Shown here: in pieces, positions 22,786 to 33,662 of the stretch
Layout: every line of letters begins with the position of its first letter
Position numbering within the stretch: the first letter of the stretch is position 1
Origin: Linnemannia hyalina
Taxonomy: Eukaryota > Mortierellomycota > Mortierellomycetes > Mortierellales > Mortierellaceae
Length of the DNA: 64,000 nucleotides
Direction: 5' to 3'
Assembly (NCBI GenBank): GCA_019671135.1
Contig: JAHRHY010000010.1
Coordinates: forward strand, 2,108,001-2,172,000
Notes under the pieces: model-generated
What the model was told of the DNA's origin: nothing
The model's input: the letters and a program-made list of their open reading frames with translations, nothing else
Databases searched by the model: none
Program-made: the position numbers and the translations under genes

Positions 22786-23313
22786 ACTTTCACCACAAAA
22801 GATTACTGTAGCAGATTGCGCACACCATATATACTGCATTCACCCCTTCATCGCACTTGCGCCTCTCGACACATCCACTACACTTCGTTTCCACTACCAC
22901 ACTTTCACCACGTATCCACCACCACACTTTCACCATGCTTCCTCTGCACCACTTGAAAACTAGCATCTACAAACTACCTTGTTCAATAAATGCTCATTCT
23001 TTGCTTCAGGCTCTGTGTCGCACACTCTGTTTGCACTCATCCTGGCCAAGTATCATGTCTTCTACGTATCTTGTGCCTGTGCCTGTGCCTGTATTGTACC
23101 TGTAACTCAGGATCTCTTTTCACTCCCATGGCCATAGCCCATTGCCATAACCGTTTCCTATCCCTTCTCCCGTAACACTTTCCTTCTACTCCCCCCCTCT
23201 GTTTCCCTTTTTCTTACAAGTCTGTCTTGTATCTCCTATCATAAATGATACGTTTTTCGCACATCAGCTTAACTGCAGACACTTGTGTCCATTATGTATT
23301 ATTGTATTGTTGT
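22786..23313. other. Intergenic region between convergent CRN and Crypton
   Basis: CT/AC-rich 3' flank of the CRN gene with short repeats (CCACCACACTTTCACCA, CTGTGCCTGTGCCTGT). No coding region is supported. Confidence 0.4.
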
Positions 23314-23319
23314 AAAAAA

Positions 23320-25525
23320 CTACTCGGCGGCTTCAGTTCTTTCTCTCTCGGCCTTCTGATCTCGGCAATAGTTGATCAGCTGGTTAACAGTCCATGAGCG
23401 CTTCTTGAACAAAGTATCAAGCTCCAACATAGACCTCTGGATGGAATCCTCTTGACCCATGCTGAGATCGTTCGCTCTGATTTGGCCGGCGCGATACTCT
23501 ACTTCCTCAATAACCCGTCTTTTGTTGTTAAGCTGTTTCTGGTGTTTCCTGGAGATGCCCAGTGATTTCTTTCCAGACTTTTGTCGCTCCTGCTCGAACT
23601 CTTGATACCCTTCCCAGATAGCAGCCACGCTTCCTAGTCTGTAGTTGACTGTAACGCCGCCAGTTGTTACATTGGTAGTCGTCGTAGCGGTGGTGGTTGT
23701 CATGGTCGCGGTTGCGGTTGTGGTCGTAGTCACAGATGACTGCTGGTGCACAGGCATGGCTTGAGGGTGAGGAGGCCTCGGCTGGGGCAAGGGCTGGTGC
23801 TGGGCAACTGTGGTCCATCTTGGAGGCATGCTGCTATCGGCGCTTGAGCGAGTCTTCGAAGAAAAGAAGGGGCCGGTAGCTCAGATTGGACGCTGAAAGG
23901 AGCGGATGCTGATGGAGCGGGAGTGAATCCGCAAGCGTGCTGCTGCTATGACCATGAGGGTGAGGGTGCTGGGTTTGGTTGCCAAGATGAGTCAGAAAAG
24001 CCAGGAGTGGAGTGGCCAAGCCGGTTGATCATATAATCCAACTTGGACTCAATTCGGGAAGCGGTCTCCTTGAAAACGTTCATGCCATAATCAAACACGG
24101 TGTCCCAATACATCATGGCTTGATCCAAGCGCTCAGCTGCTGTCCTCCGAAGCCCTTGTAATTCGCATTCCATGCTCTCAAAACTCCCTGGCAGCTTTGC
24201 CATTATCTCCCCTTGCCGAACGATAAGTCGTTGTTGGTCCTGTAAAACCATCTTCACATTGGGATGCATGTCCGCCGGCAATGCCATATCTTTCGAACCC
24301 AACGCTGCTTTTACCTGCTTTTTAAAGGCTTGGAAAGCTGGTGTCCCGAACACCCCAAAGGCCAGGAGAGGTGATTCCACGTCCGTGAAACTGCACAAGT
24401 ACTCTGCAGCATCCTGAAGGATCACTCGTCGTAGACGAAGAAGTGCTTTTAAAAAACCCTTTTTCGTCGGGTCAGATTGTCGAGTGTTGGATAGGACAAA
24501 ACCTCGCGCGCTCGGATCGTACGGTAGAGGCAAAACGCTGCCGAGCTGGGAAGAATCATTAGCGTTCCTCTCCTCCATTTCGTGTATACACTCTACTTGC
24601 CATTCGTCGTACTCAGGGCTGCCTGGAGGTCCAAATGCGGCCTCGATGAAAGGAAAAATTTGTCGTTGCAGGTCCAAGCTAGGCGAGACCTCGTTCCGCT
24701 TGAGATGAAATGGTACCTGTCCGCCAAGAAATCCAGCCATCTGAACTGCGAAAAAGTAAGCGGGTTCGTCATCATAGTACACGTCCATTTTGCTGGAATG
24801 TTGTATCCAACGGCCAGCATTCCTGATATCCTCTTGCCTGATTCGTAACATCTTGGCCTTGGCCTCGCTCGAGCCGCTATGACGGTCAGAATGAGTGATG
24901 TGACGGCACGACACGCGCTGACGTTGGAAACAGCTCCTTGTAGCGTCCCCTTGACTCTCATAGGATACCCTATCCTTCACGTTAGGCCAGGAGTGGATGA
25001 GCTTTGTACTGTGCCAATCAGGATCATTAAAATCCGGCAGGGTTTCGCGTTTGACCTAAAGTCAAATCGAAAAAGACATGAAGAAAAATGGGGCCACAAA
25101 AGGTAAATGTCAGTGTCAGACCTTCCTACACCAATTCGACATTACATAAAAAAGAAGAAAAGTTAGCAAACATGGAACAGGTCGTAAAAATAGAACCCGA
25201 GCGATCCAATACTGCAGCGGCGTACATCAGTGTGCCTGCAAGATACGCCATATAAAATCTTGCCTGACCTGTTGGTTTTGTCCATGTGGAAAGTAGCCAT
25301 CAGGTATACCAGACGTTGGGTACCCCCCACTACTTTGGTGGCAGGGTCCATGAAGATGTCCGAGTAATTGAGCCCTCGAAGGTCCTCGTCTCTTAGGACC
25401 ATGGAATGTCTGATCGCTAACGACAGATGCAATCTCATTGCGGGTGATGTATCTGACACGGGTTGTTGCCATGCGTCTAAAAGACATCTACCGGAACAAA
25501 ATACATAAGGTATTGCGCCTTGCAA
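23320..25525 (-). pseudogene. Crypton tyrosine recombinase with GCR1-like C-terminal domain (partial)
   Basis: Crypton elements move by a tyrosine recombinase. Exon 25525-25172 has AIRHSMVLRDEDLRGLNYSD (catalytic-Arg region) and RHTDVRRCSIGSLGFYFY. A 116-bp GT-AG intron (25171-25056) keeps frame. The next exon, 25055-23946, contains THSDRHSG (H..R), RNAGRWI and MDVYYDD (nucleophile Tyr region). A separate frame, 23829-23320, carries the C-terminal GCR1_C-like DNA-binding domain (VNYRLGSVAAIWEGYQEF) after a Thr-rich linker. The frame is broken between 23946 and 23829, by an intron or a frameshift. Nothing N-terminal is recognisable upstream of about 25525, so the copy is probably truncated. 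Confidence 0.75.
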
Positions 25526-25704
25526 CCAAAATAATTAATTCGGACAGCTAAACCTTGATTAAGTTGCTGTTCACAACTAAAATTTTGTTCCGCGCCTGTG
25601 TACACTCCGCTCTCCACTGGACTTTGTTGGATTAGTTTAAATTTTTTTTGACTCATTTTGTTAGAAAGGCACAATATATGCATATCTAATAATACATTAT
25701 TCTT

Positions 25705-25783
25705 CCTTGCCAGGGACTCTATCTGTGTGTATCTTTCTTTTATTATTAGCCGTGACTTCCGAAAAAAAAAAAAAAAAAAAAAA
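25705..25783. repeat. Fragment of the 248-bp DIRS-related element, with poly-A
   Basis: GCCAGGGACTCTATCTGTGTG and the following CTTTCTTTTATTATTAGCCG match the left interior of the element at 18201-18448. The fragment stops in an A run that abuts the MULE left end, so the MULE or a truncation removed the rest. Confidence 0.6.
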
Positions 25784-25916
25784 GAATTAATCTATTCACA
25801 CAGGGCTGTGTGACCTTATTCTCACAGGGACTGTCGGAATAAGACGAAAATTAAAGCGTTTTTTGATTTTCACAGGGTGTGTCCTCTATTAACACACAGG
25901 GTCATTTTTTTTTTTT
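25784..25916. repeat. MULE left TIR
   Basis: It pairs with 33002-33138. Conserved blocks between the two ends are CACAGGGCTGTG at the tip, TGAGAATAA/TTATTCTCACA, CTTATTCC, and GACACACCCTGTGAAAA. Each end has four or five CACAGGG units in both orientations. Confidence 0.7.
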
Positions 25917-27167
25917 TTTTTTTTTTTTTTTGCTTGTCCATCTTGTCTTCCCATAGGCATGCTGCCAATGATGGACCCTCATTCATTATTTACCTATCTT
26001 GGACCTTCGCTTTACTGGTGATCATAACAACAATCTCCCGTCTCCATTTATAACCTCTCCCCAAACGTTTTTTGCTCATTGTTGTTGTTATTCGTGCGCT
26101 CGATTTATCCTACTGATCAGCAGCTGGCCTAGGGGTGGGCAAGCACAGATTGGGGATGATCCAGCAACTGATATAGGGTCAAAGACTGACCAGGTCTTTT
26201 TTCTGAGACTGCTCGGGTCTTTTTTTTTCGTACATTGAGACCGCTCGAGTCTACGTCACCGTCTCTCTTGATCGCTGTTGCTACTTAGTTGGTGGCATCA
26301 GAATAAAAGTTGCTAGTTTCTAACAAACTCAAACAAACAGCGCCTTGCGATAGGCGAGCCGATTGATATTTAACTAGCAACTCTCTCTCCCGGGGTCAAG
26401 CCTGAGACGTCAGAAAGTAGCATTCGGGGCGCTGGGGTCAGGATAGTTGAATTTTGTTGAATTTTGTTTTGCTCTCATTTTTGTAGCGCAGCATCGGTCG
26501 CATATGCATGCTTTTGTTTTGTAATCCTCTTCGCATTTCTTACCCATAGCCTTTTTTTCTTTTCAGTACCTTTTCTTTATATCTTCCCCGCATTTCTTGC
26601 CCATAGTCCTTTTTTGCTTCACCCTTTCTCCTATACTCTTGTGGTTGCATGAAAAAACAGTGGAACAATCATCTTGCGTTACAATATTGCTTTCGTACCT
26701 GTACATTCCACCTGCTAAAGGGTGCTCTGTATGTTAGCACACTCACACATTCTCTTACCAGGAAAGATAATGTACATCAACAGTTCAAAATACACTCTTC
26801 TCCAGGGGATGTGGAAGTCCGTCCTGAGATTCTTCTCTCTTCCCATTTCAACTATCACACAACATACATACACACTTGATCCCACTCCTCACTTGTATAC
26901 TCTTCAATAAACTTATTTTACAACTGCTCTGTCTTGATCTTTTGCTTCCCGGATTCATTATTTAATGAGAGACTTAGAAGTGAATGTATGCGACAGAGAG
27001 GGATATAGAGTACAAGAGGGATGTAAAAAAGGTACGTTTTTTTTCAATACAAACTTACGCTATCTACATATGCAACAGGACCCAGCTTTTCTTTCTTTTT
27101 TTATTCTCTTTCTTCCTAACCACGACAGGGGCGAAGTGGTTATTTCTTTCTTCTTATCGCTATACAA
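25917..27167. other. MULE 3' interior without a recognised gene
   Basis: About 1.25 kb between the left TIR and the transposase stop codon. It has a T run beside the TIR and AT-rich, pyrimidine-rich stretches. The short plus-strand frames (25999-26238, 26464-26652, 26649-26879) show no motif. Nothing functional is supported. Confidence 0.35.
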
Positions 27168-30100
27168 TTAGGAAGGAGTGACGTCTTTTCTACAACTTTT
27201 TGCATAGTGGCCGAATGCACCGCATCTCTTACACTGATTCTGGCGAATCCTGACCGCTCCACCACTTTTAGAGCTGGGCTGGTCTGCTGCAGCCTTAATG
27301 GCAGCGTTACTTGGCCGTCCTTTGGATGCGACAAAGAGTGGGTTCTTGGTGTTGGCAGGCATGTCATCATGTGGCGTGAATGAGTGGGTCAGGTACGCGT
27401 TGTCCTCCACGGGTCTATATGCCAAACCTTGGATTTGCGCGACTTGCAGGCTCATGTCCCGCAATGTTGTCATCACAATGTCATGCATGGCTGGATTGCC
27501 ACACGCCGCAACATTGATTGACTTGGACAAGACCGACATCTCGTTATACCGGTTCTTCTTGCGGCGCTGGTCCTTGTTGGTTACAGGGACAATGGAGTTG
27601 GCGGTGATTCCGGTTCCAACTGCATTCGTGTAGGGCGCAGAGGAGCAAGGCAACTTGTCAGACTTATTGGATCGAGCATTCCTTGCTTTCATAAGTCGGT
27701 CGGTGAGCAAGAACGGGCTGTTTCTGACGGCAGTGTCGAAGTCTGGGTCATCTTGCCACTCCTTTTTGAACCATCTTTTGGAGATAGCCCTGATGTGGTA
27801 GCGACACTCGGGGGTGTGTTGCATGATTCGAAAGAAATGTGAACAAACGACACCAGAGTTTTGATGGAGCAGGCAGGTGCAGAAGTATTCGTCGTTTTCG
27901 AACACTGCCACAAATTCCGGCTGCTCATCTACGGCTCTGTTTGTTATCTTGAACACATGGGCGATCGCTCCTGCGTCCATGCGGGCGATCATACCTGCAA
28001 GGGATGACACACGGCGACCTTCTCTCGTCTAATATTAAACAGTCAAGTATAAAAAACAAGTTATCAATGCGTGTGCAAAATCAAAACAATAAAGGATGAA
28101 CATATATATCAACTGAAAAAAAGAGAAAAGAAAGTTACCTGCTCCTTCTCCTCGGCACCGTAACAGGCCTCGAGCTGGTCAAGCATAGAGAGGGAAATGT
28201 CGTAGACGAACGACCTTGCCATCTCACGCCACATCTTGAACTGTGCATATTCCCCCAGCTTGATCGAGTTCTCCACAATGATGCGGGTGAACATGTTCCT
28301 GACAATGCCGTTTTCCAAGCCTCGTTCGGTGGCAAGAATAAACGCATACCTTCCAGCCACGTCAACTGTGTGCTTGGACTCGAACAACTTCTCGGCATGG
28401 ATTTTGGAGACTGTGGCTTCAAACACGGTGCTTAGTGACGCATTCGAGTTGAGGTCAAACAACTTGAGCAGATGATTGGTCTTCTCCACGCGCTGGGTAG
28501 ATTGCATACCGGCAGTAAAGCTGGTGCGAACCCAGGGCCATGCCCAGCGCGCTCGATCCTCGTGGATCTTTGTGAGATATCCACGAACCTTGGTGTTGTC
28601 GCCGAAGGAGGAGAGGAGGTCGGCCCAGTTGTGGTCAAATTCGGACGGAGTAAGCGACCGGGCAGTAGCTATTAGATCGGACTCAAAGGCTGACCAGCGG
28701 ACACCCAGGGTCTTGTGCAACTGTTGGAAGCGGTTCCTACCAGCATGCCAGACGCAGTTATAGACAGCGGTATTGGGGAGTACCTTTTCACAGGCAGTTT
28801 CCATCGCAAGATCCTTGTCGAGCATGATACCATCGGGAGGGACACCATCAGTAGCTGTAAGTAGTTGTTGCAGCACCCAACGACAGTCCTGGATCTTCTC
28901 CCCAGACGTGAGAGCCGAGGCCACAAGCCTTGTCCTGAAAGCGGAATCGACGACGACAAAGTTGTGCATGGCCATGTTGAACTTGTTTGTTGATTGGGTT
29001 GTGTCGTGGACGATAATGTCATGGTATCGATCGTAAAGGGCCACTTGGTCTGGAGACATCCAGAAGACAGCGCGGACATGGCCTTTTGCATTGATGGCAT
29101 AGCGTAGAAACCAGGGCGACAACGATAGGGTATGGCTGTTGGCAATCTGCACACACTCGAGCATGCTCTTGAGCTGGTTCTCCCGGATCGGACCAAATTC
29201 CCGCAGTTTGTCCCTCTGACACTTCTCCATATATCTCTTAACTTCCAGCGCATCCAGGCTGGATTTCTGGTGATGGAAGGCAAGTAGACCATGAATAAAG
29301 GGCAATCGGTTCCCAATGGCAACAGCTTGTTTTATCTGATCCTTCATCTCGTCCGTCAAGGGATCAAACGTGTTCTCAGAAGGAGGTATGAGGACGTGGT
29401 TGTGGTCGGGCAGAATTCGAGTGATTCTGCAGCGAGGAAAGATTGCTTTGTTGGTCCTTAGGTTGATCCTGTAGTTGCAGTTGGTCTTGGACGATGCTTT
29501 GTTTCGATGGACTTCCGGGTTCGGGTTCTTGATTGACTCATGGTAACCAGCGTTGGAGCAGGCAATGTGCGCTTTTTTTTAGGCAGTAACGAGAGCCAAG
29601 AAAATAAAGAAAGGAAACGAAGGTTAGACTTTTTTTCAACTGTAGTAAAAGGCAGTGCTCTCTCTCAAAGAACTATTGGTATACATACCCCATCCTTCTT
29701 TTGCGCTCGAGTGAGGAGATGAAAGTTTGAAGCCATGCGCTTTTGCATAGCTGTCAAGGCAACGTCTTGCTACTTTGAAGTCGTCGAACTCGTATCCAAG
29801 CGCTGGCTCCCAGTCCTTGGCCAAAGTCTGGCTGGAGATAGAGGTCTCTGTGTCTAAAATAAAATAAATGTGGGCATGTTAATCTCACCAGTCGTTTTAT
29901 CTCAACTCCAATTGGTCCCCGACGTTTTTGTTGTTTTTTTATTTCACTTTGTTCCAAAAGCATAACAAGACAACAGACCATACCTTGTGATGGCAAGGAG
30001 TTCCCTTTCTCCCTTCCCTCTCCATCAACAACGCGTCCCTTCTCTCCATCTCTGCCCTCTTCCTCATCTTCCTCGTCCTCGACCTCCCCCTCCTCAAGAA

Positions 30101-32797
30101 CGAACTTAGACTCCCTCCACCACAGTCCACGATCAATCATATGAGGCTGATTCGCCTGCTGGCGAGATCCAGAACTCTCTCCAATCGCCATCTCGCCCAA
30201 ATCATCGTCGCTGTCCCTGTCACTGTCGTTGCCATCGTCTAAATTACGTCTCCCGTCAGAGTCGCTGTCGCCGTTAACAACGCTACAACAGTAATCACCA
30301 TCAAGGCTGTTGCCATCACTACTACTGTTGTTACTGGTGCCATCAAGCTCGGTGTTGCTGTCGCCAGCGTCGCTGTCGTCACCGGGATCCGTTTTGCTGT
30401 CGCTGCTGCTGGTGCTGTCGTTGCTGTTGTCACTGTCGCTACCGCTACCATGGTTCGAGACTGATGGCTTTGTCGAGGCGCCAGATGGTGTGTCCGTCTT
30501 GGATCCTTTCTCCACTGACGGCAATACAGCCTTGACCTTTCTGAAAGGACGAGGGCTCGGGGGTGGGGTCTTGATTGCACCAAGAGGATCCTTGTCTTTG
30601 GCAAAGTCCTTGCACTCGGCAGTGGGCATGTTCTTGACAGGAATGGCCTCGGCAGCCTCCATCTTGCCAAATGATGATGACTTCTGTGCCGCTGACGCAT
30701 CCACCTTGACCTTTCTGAAGGGTCGAGGGCTCGGGGGTGGCGTCTTGATTGCACCAGGGAGATCCTCGTCTTTGGCAAACCCCTTGCGCTTGGCAATGGC
30801 CTTGATCTCGACAGGAATGGTCTCGGCAGCCTCCATCTTGCCAAATGATGATGACTTCTGTGCCGGTGACGCACCCACCTTGACCTTTTTGTGAGGACGA
30901 AGGTTGACTGGGTTTTCAGACAAGGACACGAGGACATTGGTCGTTCCAGGAAGGTCCTCAGCCTTGGTGGCGCCCTTGCGCTTGGTGGCAACCTTGGTCT
31001 GGATAGGGTCCGTCTCGACAGCCTTTACCTTGCCAGACGCTGCCGACGTTTCCGGTCCTTCCTTGTTCGGCGGCAATATGACCTTGACCTTTCTGAGGGG
31101 ACGGGGGCGGATGGGGTTTTTAGGGGCTAGGGTCTTGTGCACGTCGGAAGGGACCTCGAACTTGCCGGCGTCCTTGTGTTGGCTGGCGACATTAGACTTG
31201 AGAGCGCTCTCTGCCTTTTGAGTCTCCTCGGCCCGTTTTCTTTCGTGGAAGCGACGTAGGACCTCATCCTGCTCCTGCTTTGTTTTACGCCGATAGTTTT
31301 CCTCGACCTTCTCGTTCTGCAGACGTTTCCGCTCGGCCTCCCATTGCTGCTTCGCCTCGGCCTGCCGTCCAAGTTCCCATTGCATGAGTTCAACAACCTC
31401 ATCCACATGGGTTTCGTATGGAATAAGGGTGTGATGTTTCCAGTAAGCACTGAAAAACATATCGTCCTCGATCTAATTTGCAAATTGAGCATATAATTAG
31501 TAATGGAATATTAACATGCTGTATTCTTCAACTCAATAGCCGCTTCCACTTCTAGTACCTTTGAGAAATTGGAAAGGAGACGCAGGAAGCGAATCCGTTG
31601 CGCCTGAGGAGAGGTATGAGGTTTCCAGTCCATATAGGGATTGCAGCGGCGCTCGATGGCCATGATGGCAAGGATGCCACAGGAGAAGGAGTCAGACTGC
31701 TGTTGGACCGGGAAGGACTGGATATTTAGCAGGGCTATGTCCCAGGCCTGGCGGTCTGTACGGTCGTCAGCCATACTGATCCAGTCGACGATTGCTTTGA
31801 TGGACTCCAAGGGAACCCCTCTGTTCAAGGAGTCTCCAAAAGCAATGGTATGGGCATGTAGATCAAAGAAGACCACACCCCAATGACCATCCATGTGGAT
31901 AATGGAGAACATTCTTGTGGGCGTGCGCTTTGCAATGAGCGCCTTCCCATAATTCCAGTCCTGGCCATTCAGAGGCGGCGTAAAAAGGGTTTTGTCGTCT
32001 TGTCCGTAACAGCGAGCCAGCGTCAATAAAATAAAACTGATCGCATCATCGGTCAGTTGACTGGTGGAACAAATCGAGTAGATTATCTCCTTGCGGACAG
32101 AAATCTTGGTGTACGCCGGTTCGAACTGTTTCGACTCGTAATCCTTGTCCTTAAACAGCTGTTCGATGAGGTAAGTCGAAAACGCAGGATTGTCCTCCTT
32201 TACCACCGTGGTTATCCATGCCTCCAAATCGATGAGCCGTCCGGCAAGCCTTTTGGTGAAGATGACCTATATTTCAACAGAGCATTGTTATTTTTTGATT
32301 GTGTTCACTTGGTTTAGATAAATTTTTTTAGCTATCAAATAAAGTGGATGTATCCATACCTGAGCGAGCAATCTAGCGGTAAACAATGAGACTATCCCAA
32401 ACGGTTCCAAACGGTAGTAGATAAGGTGGGAAGAAGCACAGCGCTCGGCGCCAGCAAACTTGGTCTCCAACGTCGATCCCATAGAAATGATCTGGCTCAC
32501 TTTGTCCTCGGATGGGAGAGTTTTATGAGACCATGGAAAGTCATCCCAATGTTGGAGCCGGCGTTTGATCGAGCGAGTGAGAACAGGGACATGCTCGACC
32601 GGCCCGGTGGCGACCCAGTCTGGAATCTTGTGATAGGAGTTCTTCACAACTTCCCCAGTCATATCCTTGTGGAGTCTCCAGGCTGCTGTGAACGTGCGTT
32701 TTATGGGGACAGGACGATTGTCATCGGGAATAAGATCATGAGACGTTATGCCGATACCCCCGGAAATCCGAGTCCCTTTGAGATCTGCTAAGCCCAT
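27168..32797 (-). CDS. Ulp1 protease - FAR1/MULE transposase fusion
   Basis: Exons 32797-32360, 32266-31520, 31472-29984, 29853-29689, 29571-28139 and 28028-27168 join in frame to 1,710 aa. All introns are GT-AG with matching phase, except the 47-bp intron 31519-31473, which would need a GC donor. Residues about 146-395 are an Ulp1/C48 cysteine-peptidase domain with GHWGVVFFD (His), FGDSLN (Asp) and QQQSDSFSCG (Gln, Cys). A coiled segment, three copies of a PSPRPFRKVKV...SSSFGKMEAAE unit and an acidic Asp/Ser tract follow. Then come a FAR1-like domain (LGYEFDDF...YAKAHGF, C..C...DHNH), a MULE core (IIVHDTTQS, IMLDKDLAM, CVWHAGRN, RVEKTNHLL), a SWIM finger (CTCLL...CSHF) and a zinc knuckle (CKRCGAFGHYAKSC). 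It should bind and cut the TIRs; the protease may act on SUMO-type conjugates (inference). Confidence 0.8.
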
Positions 32798-33001
32798 GCT
32801 AGCAGAAAAAGGGAAGGGAAAAAAAGAAAGATCGCCAATGCATTACAATGGTGCTATTATTCACTATGTTAAGGGTTTTTCCACTTCAAGTTTTAGGGCA
32901 ATGCCACCAAAGTGAATCCGGCTACTGGGCTTGTTTCAAAAAAAAAAAAAAAAAAATCCGCTGTGTGGGAAGCTTACACACAGCCCTGTGTAAAAAAAAA
33001 A

Positions 33002-33138
33002 ACGTCTCTTATTTACACAGTCCCTGTGTTTGAAAGAGAGACACACCCTGTGAAAACAAAAAAATCCTCTAGCATTTTTCTTATTCCAACAGGGTGTGAG
33101 AATAACGTCTCACAGCCCTGTGCGAATAACTTTATCCT
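33002..33138. repeat. MULE right TIR
   Basis: Inverted, diverged partner of 25784-25916. Additional CCCTGTG units continue inward to about 32960 (CACACAGCCCTGTG), so the repeat may be longer than 137 bp on this side. Confidence 0.7.
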
Positions 33139-33350
33139 TTTTTTTTTTTTTTTACTTGCCACTTCCACATGTATATCTTTTCGCCTGCTCATTGTTAACG
33201 TCACCCAACAAGCCCTTTCCACTTTTACACTTACTTCCTCTTGCCTGCTTATCGGGATCCATATCCATCCTTTTTTCATATGCACTTGCTCTTTTTTCTT
33301 ACCTTTCTTTGTATCCCTACCTTCTTACACACCATGTCACCACCAATTTA

Positions 33351-33559
33351 AAGTGCTCAACAAAACTGATCAACCAAAACGCGTTTTTGACTTTTTTTTT
33401 GCATGGCTCATTCATCTTCTTTGTAATCAACTTCAGAATCTCTCTCAAACATTCTTATACGACTTGTGCATGGTTTATACCTGTTCTTGACCCATTCTGG
33501 GAATGACATCATCATAAAAATTTATTGCATTCTGCTTAGTTGGTTGATCAGTTTTGTTA
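33351..33559. repeat. Tc1 left TIR (209 bp)
   Basis: Pairs with 34759-34967 nearly perfectly. The motif CAAAACTGATCAACCAA is at the outer end and its inverse, TTGGTTGATCAGTTTTG, is at the inner end of the same TIR. Two transposase-binding sites of opposite orientation therefore appear to bracket each repeat. Confidence 0.92.
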
Positions 33560-33662
33560 TAATAAGACGATCACCAAGATCATTCTCTCTTTCATCTATT
33601 TGCCTCCAAACTACTTCATTCATCATCTTTATTTTCCTTCAGTCCTCCCTCCACCAAACACG

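Larger units (their letters stand above)
25784..33138 (-). mobile_element. Mutator-like element (MULE) with Ulp1 protease, about 7.36 kb
   Basis: Diverged inverted repeats of about 130 bp, each containing several CACAGGG/CCCTGTG motifs, enclose one large minus-strand gene. The outer tips read ATTAATCTATTCACACAGGG on the left and, inverted, AAAGTTATTCGCACAGGG on the right. A/T runs beside the tips hide any 9-bp target duplication. The left side abuts a DIRS-related fragment. The right side abuts the pyrimidine-rich leader of the RD-1 Rep-like gene. Confidence 0.75.

Noticed and set aside
25784..25916. The CACAGGG-rich ends as Tc1/mariner termini
   Set aside because: The enclosed gene is MULE-type, and the nearby Tc1 has its own separate 209-bp TIRs and TA duplication.
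30239..30991. Minus- and plus-strand frames of 194-250 codons opposite the MULE linker
   Set aside because: Shadow frames of the Asp/Ser and Lys/Pro repeats of the real linker exon.
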